Position numbers and translations under genes: made by a program. A DNA stretch of 64,000 nucleotides, taken from the NCBI GenBank assembly GCA_937936785.1, contig CALDDQ010000010.1, positions 54,754 through 118,753 of the forward strand, read 5' to 3'. The DNA comes from an uncultured Endomicrobiia bacterium (GTDB taxonomy: Bacteria; Elusimicrobiota; Endomicrobiia; DTEH01). Positions 9,096 through 15,378 of the stretch are shown here, in pieces (positions within the stretch are counted from its first letter, which is position 1; each line of letters begins with the position of its first letter). The notes below the pieces were generated by a model. The model did no database searches and was not told where the DNA came from. It saw nothing but the letters and a program-made list of their open reading frames with translations.

Positions 9096-9620
9096 ATGTC
9101 TACAAAAAAATTAATCATATTACAAAGAAAAGCAAAAAAATCTTCAAGATATTATTTTATTGCAAAAAATCGCAGTGGACCTCTTACAAAGAAAAATCAT
9201 ATTAAACTAATCACTTGGGCAATAAAATGTGTTAAACATACACTATTCAAACTCAACATAAAAATTAATCTAAAATTAAAATATGTTTTATATACTGCAA
9301 CAAAATGGAAAATAGGAAAAACATCAACATCAAAAGCTATGAATGCATCTTTAATAGCCCATAAAGTTGCAAGACAAACAAAAAATTTAGTATATAAATC
9401 TATTGCACGAGCAATAGGACAAACTGTCGCCACTGCACACTTTGCTGATCATTCTCTCGGTGCTACTTTTTACTTACTTAAAGCAATTAAGTTAAATAAT
9501 AAAAATTTAGAAAATGAAAAAAAGTGGCAAACAAAAACTTTACAAGCACTATTGCCATTTTATATGGCGAAAATAGCAAAAACAACTTGGAAAAAGAAAA
9601 AATTTGATAAAAGGATATAA
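9096..9620 (+). CDS. Imm5-like putative immunity protein
   Basis: This 174-residue, strongly basic helical protein matches my recollection of the Imm5-like 'putative immunity protein' family. The central signature is ARAIGQTVATAHFADHSLGA (about residues 105-124), followed by a Tyr and Lys-Ala segment and a Trp-Gln stretch, as in family members. The proposed role is protection from a polymorphic toxin, but no toxin gene lies nearby and many family members stand alone, so function is open. Its neighbour ybgC starts one base after its stop codon, implying co-expression. The high Lys content could mislead one into a ribosomal-protein call. Confidence 0.6.
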   Translation: MSTKKLIILQRKAKKSSRYYFIAKNRSGPLTKKNHIKLITWAIKCVKHTLFKLNIKINLKLKYVLYTATKWKIGKTSTSKAMNASLIAHKVARQTKNLVYKSIARAIGQTVATAHFADHSLGATFYLLKAIKLNNKNLENEKKWQTKTLQALLPFYMAKIAKTTWKKKKFDKRI

Positions 9621-9621
9621 C

Positions 9622-10020
9622 ATGAATTCAATTTTAGAACTAAAAATTTATTACGAAGATACTGATGCTGGTGGAATAGTATATTATGCCAATTACCTGC
9701 GATATTTTGAACGTGCAAGAACAGAATTTTTAGAACAAAGAGGACTTAAAATAAGCGAACTTGCTAAAAAAGGCATAATATTCGTAGTAGTAGATGTTGC
9801 CACAAAATTTCATTCTCCAGCACAACTTGGCGATGTTTTGCAAATAGAAACTATTCTTTCTGAACTAAAAAAAGTTAGTATGGTTTTTGACTACACGATA
9901 AAACGAAAATCAGATTTAAAAGTTTTAGTAACTGGAAAAACTAAAATTGCAGTTATTTCACCAGAAAGAAAAGTTATTAAATTACCTGAAGAAATTTTTA
10001 ATAAATTAACTTTATCCTAA
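9622..10020 (+). CDS. ybgC: YbgC/FadM-type acyl-CoA thioesterase
   Basis: This hotdog-fold protein of about 132 residues carries the 4-hydroxybenzoyl-CoA thioesterase signature: YYEDTDAGGIVYYANYLRYF with the catalytic Asp, then ERARTEFLEQRG. It hydrolyses acyl-CoAs and in many Gram-negatives accompanies the Tol-Pal system, which is not present here. The ATG at 9622 is preceded by AAAGGA with 6-base spacing. An upstream TTG at 9604 would overlap the previous gene and is less likely. Confidence 0.9.
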   Translation: MNSILELKIYYEDTDAGGIVYYANYLRYFERARTEFLEQRGLKISELAKKGIIFVVVDVATKFHSPAQLGDVLQIETILSELKKVSMVFDYTIKRKSDLKVLVTGKTKIAVISPERKVIKLPEEIFNKLTLS

Positions 10021-10030
10021 TAAGTCATTT

Positions 10031-10126
10031 TTAGAAATTTGCCATTGAACCTAACCAAAACATAAATCCAACTGCAATTAAATGTAAAACCCACCAAAAG
10101 GGTTTGTATAACATAAATTTGTTCAT
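10031..10126 (-). CDS. 31-residue single-TM mini-protein resembling the C-terminus of its neighbour
   Basis: An ATG at 10126-10124 opens a 31-codon frame ending TAA at 10031. The product has a short basic N-terminus, KFMLYKPFWWVLHL, then one hydrophobic helix ending SMANF. It aligns by eye with the last 30 residues of the upstream 164-residue membrane protein: KF-x-x-Y, then a (P/G)FWW-(V/I)-x-HL core, then a Gly near the end. AGGA of its ribosome site overlaps the TAG stop of that gene (10140), which suggests coupled translation. I know no named family. It could be a duplicated helix acting as a subunit of the same complex, or a decaying duplicate. Confidence 0.6.
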   Translation of the reverse strand: MNKFMLYKPFWWVLHLIAVGFMFWLGSMANF

Positions 10127-10139
10127 TACTTTTTTATTC

Positions 10140-10634
10140 CTATTTAATCAAAATATTCCCTAAAACATATACCACCGACATCGCAAATAAATGTATCCAC
10201 CAAAAACCCATGTTTGGATATCTAAAAAACTTACCTTTATATTTTGCATTCAAATCGTTTGTTCTATATAAATCAAATAAACTTTTACCAAAAACAAACT
10301 TTGCCCACAAAATTAAAATATCTGCTAAAGTAGTATTCAATACTAATGTGCTAAAAGTTATTTTACCTGAAAAATTAGATATAGAATAATGGGTCATCAT
10401 AATCGTTCCTATAATAACAGTCATACCGTTTAAAAGATAAGCGTAATGCACTGTTCTTTTTAAAATAAATAAAAATGGTATTATAAAAACACTTAAAAGT
10501 CCAGAAATATAAGGTATATAATTAACCCTATCCACACTTACCGGATGAATTCTCATATGCAAAAACCATCCTCCAATTGCAATAAACACTAACCCCATAG
10601 TTAATGAAATTTTAATATAATCTCTTTGTATCAT
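10140..10634 (-). CDS. Conserved membrane protein of unknown function
   Basis: This 164-residue protein has four or five hydrophobic segments: about 10-28, 42-58, 65-85, 95-115 and 143-160. Motifs between them are GWFLHMRIHP and, at the end, FFRYPNMGFWWIHL. I do not recognise a family with confidence. It overlaps the metF stop by 4 bases (ATGA) and is followed by a 31-residue mini-protein resembling its own last helix. Its place after acsE-metF suggests a membrane function tied to one-carbon metabolism, but that is inference. Confidence 0.7.
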   Translation of the reverse strand: MIQRDYIKISLTMGLVFIAIGGWFLHMRIHPVSVDRVNYIPYISGLLSVFIIPFLFILKRTVHYAYLLNGMTVIIGTIMMTHYSISNFSGKITFSTLVLNTTLADILILWAKFVFGKSLFDLYRTNDLNAKYKGKFFRYPNMGFWWIHLFAMSVVYVLGNILIK

Positions 10635-11506
10635 AAAACTTTTCTTATTTCAGACAATTTAGATTCATAATATATTCTTTTATTTTGTTCCACCTTGTTC
10701 ATAGCATACAAATGTATTGCTTTTACACCATTTTTTATTAAATCATTGATTTGTTCAGAAGTATATTTTATTGTCTCTTCACAAACTTCACTATTCTTAG
10801 AACAACTTGATATTACACTAAGTTTAAATTTCTCCGGTATCTCTACTTTGCATAAAGTTGCCATTTTCTCTAAGTTAGAAATTGCAGTTGCTGTCATTAC
10901 ACCTGCAATAAGAGGAACTTTTATACCAATTTTTGTTATATTATCCCTAAATTTATAAAAATGTCTGTTATCTAAAAACAATTGTGTTGTTATAAAATCT
11001 GCTCCGGCATCCACTTTCTCTTTCAAATATTTTATGTCTGTATCAAAAGATATTGATTGAGGATGTTTTTCTGGATATCCTGCAACACCAACACAAAAAT
11101 CCCAACCATTTTTTATAAAATAAACCAAATCTGATGCATAACGAAAATCTTTTAGCGGTTGTAAATCGTTTTCAGGAAGATCGCCTCTAAGTGCCATAAT
11201 ATTTTTTATACCTTTGGATTTTAATTCATCTAAAATTTTTGAAATTGAATCTTTTGTTGCTCCTACACAGGTTAAATGTGCAACTGCGGGTATCTTAAAA
11301 AAATTTTCTATTTTATCTGCAATTTCTACTGTTCGATCTCGTGTACTACCTCCTGCTCCATAGGTAACACTTATAAAATCCGGATTCAACAACTTTAACT
11401 GTTCTATTATTGGAAAAATAGAATCTAAACTTTTTTTCTTTGATGGAGGAAAAATTTCTAATGAAAAAACAAATTTTTTTTTATTAAGTATATCTATGAC
11501 TTTCAT
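10631..11506 (-). CDS. metF: Methylenetetrahydrofolate reductase (MetF family)
   Basis: From the preferred ATG the protein is about 291 residues, the usual MetF catalytic size. It reduces 5,10-methylene-THF to 5-methyl-THF using bound FAD. Family marks are SLEIFPPS near the start, FISVTYGAGGSTRDRT, HLTCVGATKDSI, MALRGDLP and FITTQLFLDNRHFY. The frame continues upstream to GTG 11551, overlapping acsE by 41 bases. The ATG at 11506, 4 bases after the acsE stop, gives the usual N-terminus. It supplies methyl-THF to the adjacent methyltransferase. Confidence 0.93.
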   Translation of the reverse strand: MKVIDILNKKKFVFSLEIFPPSKKKSLDSIFPIIEQLKLLNPDFISVTYGAGGSTRDRTVEIADKIENFFKIPAVAHLTCVGATKDSISKILDELKSKGIKNIMALRGDLPENDLQPLKDFRYASDLVYFIKNGWDFCVGVAGYPEKHPQSISFDTDIKYLKEKVDAGADFITTQLFLDNRHFYKFRDNITKIGIKVPLIAGVMTATAISNLEKMATLCKVEIPEKFKLSVISSCSKNSEVCEETIKYTSEQINDLIKNGVKAIHLYAMNKVEQNKRIYYESKLSEIRKVL

Positions 11507-11510
11507 AAAC

Positions 11511-12308
11511 TCAAAAATTCTTTTTCTTATATGCAGATAAATAATTTTCACAATAAATTTGTCGATTTAACAACATTTCTGCAGTAACCATTTCGTTAAC
11601 AAGTTCTTGATCGTTTACATCCATAATAACACTGTCTAACCCACGAGAAATTGCCATTGAAAGAAAAGTTCTGTTTATTATTGAACGGTTTGAACATTTT
11701 TGCGAAACGTTACTCAAACCTAAAATTGTTCTACAGGGAGGATTGGTTAATATCTTTATTTGTGAAATAGTTTCCAAAACTTCATAACATTGATCTTGTG
11801 CTACATTTAATGGCAAAATTATAGAATCAATAAAAATTTCTTCTGGTAAAATATTGTTTTCTTGAAACTTGTTCATTAAAAAAGCTGCAAGTTCAACCCG
11901 TTCTAAAGAAGTTTTTGGAACACCTTTTTGTGTCATTGTAAGACCGATTATTTTTGAATTATATTTTTTTGCTAAATCTACATATCTATCAACTTCTTTT
12001 TCTTCTGCAACAACAGAATTTATTATACCTTTAGAAACACCAGCCATAGATATCCCTTTTTCCATAACATCGTATTTTGTAGTATCAATTGCAAGAGTTA
12101 TATCAGATATTTTTCTTACTGTTGTTACTATCCATTCCATAGCTTCGATTGGATCTGTTACAGACGGACCAACACTTATATCTAAAGCATCTGCCCCAGA
12201 TTCAATTTGTTTTAACACTAAATCTTTTATAAAACTCTCATTTTTTGTTTGAATTGCTTCTCTAACATCTTTAAACATTCCATTAATACGTTCGCCTATT
12301 AAATACAT
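11511..12308 (-). CDS. acsE: Methyltetrahydrofolate:corrinoid/Fe-S protein methyltransferase-like (AcsE)
   Basis: This 265-residue protein is a pterin-binding TIM barrel of the AcsE/MetH-pterin family. Visible marks are GERING at the start, the GADALDISVGP strand, LAIDTTKYDVME, a GLTMTQKGVP segment and the TILGLSNVSQ region. The enzyme moves the methyl group of methyl-THF to a cobalamin protein, as in the Wood-Ljungdahl methyl branch. metF directly follows, so two consecutive methyl-branch steps are encoded together. No CODH/acetyl-CoA synthase or corrinoid protein gene is in the window; a role in methionine synthesis is the alternative. Confidence 0.85.
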   Translation of the reverse strand: MYLIGERINGMFKDVREAIQTKNESFIKDLVLKQIESGADALDISVGPSVTDPIEAMEWIVTTVRKISDITLAIDTTKYDVMEKGISMAGVSKGIINSVVAEEKEVDRYVDLAKKYNSKIIGLTMTQKGVPKTSLERVELAAFLMNKFQENNILPEEIFIDSIILPLNVAQDQCYEVLETISQIKILTNPPCRTILGLSNVSQKCSNRSIINRTFLSMAISRGLDSVIMDVNDQELVNEMVTAEMLLNRQIYCENYLSAYKKKNF

Positions 12309-12395
12309 TTTTTTGTCCTTAATAATTTTTTGTTAGTAATATAATTAAAAAATTGTTTTTTCAATATATAGCAAAACAATGCCCTTATGTTTACT

Positions 12396-12663
12396 TTATA
12401 GAAAATCTGCTAATGTCTTTATAATAATTTTTAATATTATAAATAATCCTTTTAAGCATTTTTCAATTTCTTTCTTAGTAATCTGGTTAGACTTTTTTAT
12501 TGTATCAATACCAGAAATTATTACAAAAACAGAAAACATTTTTTGGTAAAAAATTTTTCCATTATGTAAAAAAACTTTTTTTAATTCTTAGATACATTAG
12601 ATACAAAAAATATACCAGCAGGACAAACGACAACAACTATTACATCATAAAATTTTTTTTCAT
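12396..12663 (-). pseudogene. Decayed remnant of an FAD-dependent oxidoreductase
   Basis: On the minus strand after the release-factor-like gene, the conceptual frame reads FYDVIVVVVCPAGIFFVSN. This mirrors the flavoprotein dinucleotide motif DVIVVGAGPAGIF, with GAG eroded to VVC. An ATG at 12663 is in frame only if the following run of eight A's gains one base. The frame stops after about 27 codons; in another frame ELKKVFLHNGK and then a 47-codon segment (12539-12396, ending LADFL) continue. The pattern fits frameshifts plus a large internal deletion. COG2509-type dehydrogenases are the likeliest source. The 47-codon piece could alternatively be a small gene, but no ribosome site precedes it. 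Confidence 0.45.
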
Positions 12664-12669
12664 AGATTA

Positions 12670-13089
12670 TTATTCTTCACTATAATCTTTAATTTTAGCA
12701 CGAAAAAATTTTTTTTCAGATATTAAATGTTTAATTTTTAACATCTTTTCTTTTGCACGTTTTGACCTTTTACGTTTCTGACGACGAATTTTTTCTATTA
12801 ATTGTTGTTTTTTGCTAAGTTTGCCTAAAATTTGTGATTCTATTTTGTCAACCAAACTTCTGCGTGCTAAAAATCTGTTTATTGACTGGCTACGTTCTTG
12901 CTGACATTTTACCTCTATTCCTGTTGGTAAATGTTTCAAATACACACAGGTTGCTACTTTGTTAACATTTTGCCCTCCTTTGCCTGATGAATGAATAAAT
13001 TTTTCTATAATATCGCTTTCTTTGATATTATACTTTTGCATCTGTTGTTCTAACTCTTTCTGTTTTTCTATGCTTACACCGAAAAACAT
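12670..13089 (-). CDS. Release-factor-like peptidyl-tRNA hydrolase (GGQ domain only)
   Basis: This 139-residue protein carries the catalytic GGQ in [19 protein letters not shown], then [18 protein letters not shown] and a very basic C-terminal tail ([14 protein letters not shown]). It lacks the codon-recognition domains of RF1/RF2. Such GGQ-only proteins (ArfB, mitochondrial MTRFR-like) release peptides from stalled ribosomes, the basic tail probing the empty mRNA channel. [13 protein letters not shown] is closer to the MTRFR-like group than to ArfB as I remember them. A GAGGT ribosome site precedes the ATG. Confidence 0.85.
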   Translation of the reverse strand: MFFGVSIEKQKELEQQMQKYNIKESDIIEKFIHSSGKGGQNVNKVATCVYLKHLPTGIEVKCQQERSQSINRFLARRSLVDKIESQILGKLSKKQQLIEKIRRQKRKRSKRAKEKMLKIKHLISEKKFFRAKIKDYSEE

Positions 13090-13178
13090 TTTTTTACCTC
13101 ATAAAATTTTTTTCAAAAACTTGAAAAATTTTTAATATTTAAAGATATTATATTTTTATCATTATATCAACATTTTTG

Positions 13179-13207
13179 TTGACTTATACACACTTTTTTT
13201 ATATGCT
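13179..13207 (+). promoter_or_regulatory. Possible promoter of the ychF-like/mscS/otsAB unit
   Basis: TTGACT (13179-13184) and TATGCT (13202-13207) are spaced 17 bases. A leader of about 70 bases follows, with AGGAAGGA at 13264-13271 before the ATG at 13284. Confidence 0.4.
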
Positions 13208-13283
13208 TTATATAATTACAGATTCACAATTTGGTAAGGTTAGTTTTTTTATAATATATAATTAGGAAGGATTTATACATAAA

Positions 13284-14324
13284 ATGAAAATTGGAATTTT
13301 AGGATTAGAATTTAGCGGGAAAAAAAGTTTATTTTCTTTACTTACAGGTATTAAAAATATAAATTATTCTCAACAAAAAGATTTAATAGGTGTAGTTGAT
13401 GTCCCTGATGAGCGTGTAAATTTTTTAGCACAGAAATATAATTCTGAAAAAAAAACGTTTACTAAAATTGAGTTTTATCTTTTACCTTCAATTAAAAAAA
13501 ATTCTCAAGAAAACAAAAAGTTGATTGATGAAATTAAAGAAGTAGATATGATAGCAATTTTATTACGCCAGTTTTCAAATCCGGAAGTGTTTCATCCATT
13601 AGAAAAAGTTGATTATAAAAATGATTATGATATAATAAAAAATGAACTAATTTTTGCAGACCTGTTTTTAATTGAAACAAGAATTGACCGTATTGAAAAA
13701 CAGATTGTCCGTAACAAAACTGAACAAATAGTTAAAGAAAAAAATGTTTTATTAAAATTAAAAGAAGCCCTTGAGAAAGGAATTTTTTTAAGTAAAGAAA
13801 ATCTTGATAAAGACGCAATAAAAATAATACAAAACTTAAACTTTATAACTATAAAACCTATCTTTGCAATAATCAATTGTGATGAAGACAAACTGTCTCA
13901 AAAATTTTGTCTCCCAGACAATGTTAACTGTTTAAACATTTCCGTAAAAATTGAACAAGAAATTCAAGAGTTGTCTGAAACAGAAAAACAGGAATTTTTA
14001 GTTTCCTTAAATTTAACTGAATCTTCATTAAACAGATTAATAAAATTTGCTTATAACTTTGGCAATTTAATTTCATTTTTAACTGCTGGCGAAAAAGAAA
14101 CACGGTCTTGGACTATTAAAAAAGGTACTAATGCACAAAATGCTGCTGGAACAATACATTCTGATATTGAAAGAGGATTTATACGTGCAGAAGTTATTCA
14201 TTTTGATGATTTTAAAAAAGCAGGGTCTGAATCTGAAGCAAAAAAGTTAGGTTTTTATAGGTTGGAAGGTAAAGAATATATCGTTAAAGATGGCGATATA
14301 ATTTTTTTTAGGTTCAACGTTTAA
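13284..14324 (+). CDS. YchF-related protein with eroded nucleotide-binding motifs (TGS/DUF933 C-terminus)
   Basis: The C-terminal 90 residues are a clear YchF TGS-like (DUF933) domain: TAGEKETRSWTIKKGTNAQN, then AAGTIHSDIERGFIRAEVI and a terminal DGDIIFFRFNV. The N-terminus aligns with the YchF GTP/ATPase domain, but its motifs are altered. The P-loop is GLEFSGKKS (residues 7-15), with Lys where Ser coordinates Mg in GxxxxGKS. The DxxG switch region, expected as DIAGL, reads LLPSI. A NVDE-like INCDE remains. It is 346 residues long, slightly short for YchF. It may bind ribosomes without normal hydrolysis. It starts the mscS-otsAB row. Confidence 0.75.
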   Translation: MKIGILGLEFSGKKSLFSLLTGIKNINYSQQKDLIGVVDVPDERVNFLAQKYNSEKKTFTKIEFYLLPSIKKNSQENKKLIDEIKEVDMIAILLRQFSNPEVFHPLEKVDYKNDYDIIKNELIFADLFLIETRIDRIEKQIVRNKTEQIVKEKNVLLKLKEALEKGIFLSKENLDKDAIKIIQNLNFITIKPIFAIINCDEDKLSQKFCLPDNVNCLNISVKIEQEIQELSETEKQEFLVSLNLTESSLNRLIKFAYNFGNLISFLTAGEKETRSWTIKKGTNAQNAAGTIHSDIERGFIRAEVIHFDDFKKAGSESEAKKLGFYRLEGKEYIVKDGDIIFFRFNV

Positions 14325-14334
14325 TGAACTTTCT

Positions 14335-15378
14335 ATGATTGAACTTTTTAATAAAACAAATTTTTTAATCACAATATATTTTTTAATTGGTGGCGTTGTT
14401 ATAGGTATTTTGTTAGAAAAAATTGTTTTAACTAAACTTAAACTATGGACAAAAAAAACTTCTTGGAAAGGTGATGATATAATTTTAGATTCTTTAAGAG
14501 GAACAACATTTATTTTGTGTATTGTAGTTAGTATACATTTGTTAGTAAATTTTTTAAAAATTGATTTACGGTTGTATGGATTGTTAAATAGAATTTTATT
14601 CATTGTAACAGTATTGGCGATATCTGTTGTTTCAATAAAAATTTCTATAGGTTTTATTGATATATATGCTAAACAAGTTGGTGGTGTAATTCTTTCCACT
14701 TCAATTTTTACAAATTTAACCAAAGGTATAATTTTGACTTTAGGAGGATTAATAGTTTTACAAACTTTGGGTGTGTCAATAACTCCTGTGCTGACAGCAC
14801 TTGGAGTTGGTGGATTAGCTGTTGCGTTAGCATTACAACCTACTCTGGCAAATTTATTTTCTGGGTTACATATCATCATTTCAAAACAAATTAGAATTGG
14901 CGATTATATAAAACTTCATTCCGGAGAAGAAGGTTTTGTTATTGATATTAATTGGAAAAATACTATTATAAAATCTTTACCAAACAATTTAATTATCATA
15001 CCAAACTCTAATCTTGCATCTGCAATTGTAACAAACTTTAACCTTCCTGAATCTGAAATTTCAGTTTTAGTCCAGGTCGGTGTAAGTTATAGTAGTGACC
15101 TGGAAAAAGTTGAAAAAGTTACAATTGAAGTGGCACAAGATGTCTTAAAAACTGTTACTGGTGGAGTAGCAACTTTTGAACCATTTATACGTTACCATAC
15201 ATTTTCTGATTTTAGCATAAATTTTTCTGTAATTTTACGTGCACAACAGTTTGTAGACCAGTATATTATTAAACATGAATTTATAAAAAAACTTCATAAA
15301 CGATACAAACAAGAAAATATTGAAATTCCATTCCCAATAAGAACTATTTATACAAAACATTACCCAGAGGAAAAATAG
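14335..15378 (+). CDS. mscS: MscS-family mechanosensitive channel
   Basis: This 347-residue inner-membrane protein has several N-terminal helices and the MscS pore helix: ALGVGGLAVALALQPTLANL (about 162-181), followed by FSGLHIIISKQIRIGDYI and the beta domain with PNSNLASAIVTNF. It opens under membrane tension to release solutes during osmotic down-shock. It lies 10 bases after the YchF-like gene and overlaps otsAB by one base, so the channel and the trehalose enzyme look like one osmotic-response unit. Confidence 0.92.
   Translation: MIELFNKTNFLITIYFLIGGVVIGILLEKIVLTKLKLWTKKTSWKGDDIILDSLRGTTFILCIVVSIHLLVNFLKIDLRLYGLLNRILFIVTVLAISVVSIKISIGFIDIYAKQVGGVILSTSIFTNLTKGIILTLGGLIVLQTLGVSITPVLTALGVGGLAVALALQPTLANLFSGLHIIISKQIRIGDYIKLHSGEEGFVIDINWKNTIIKSLPNNLIIIPNSNLASAIVTNFNLPESEISVLVQVGVSYSSDLEKVEKVTIEVAQDVLKTVTGGVATFEPFIRYHTFSDFSINFSVILRAQQFVDQYIIKHEFIKKLHKRYKQENIEIPFPIRTIYTKHYPEEK

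Noticed and set aside
9096-9620. Ribosomal protein bS20-like reading of the Lys-rich protein
   Set aside because: The length of 174 residues and the ATAHFADHSLGA signature point to the Imm5-like family; the basic composition alone is not evidence.
12500-12685. 61-codon plus-strand frame in the gap after acsE
   Set aside because: The composition is mostly Lys, Tyr and Phe with no ribosome site, and the minus strand here gives a better explanation as a decayed flavoprotein gene.
14247-14879. 210-codon open frame on the minus strand opposite mscS
   Set aside because: It is rich in Ile, Thr, Pro and Asn with no motif and lies antisense to a clear MscS gene; it is a shadow frame.
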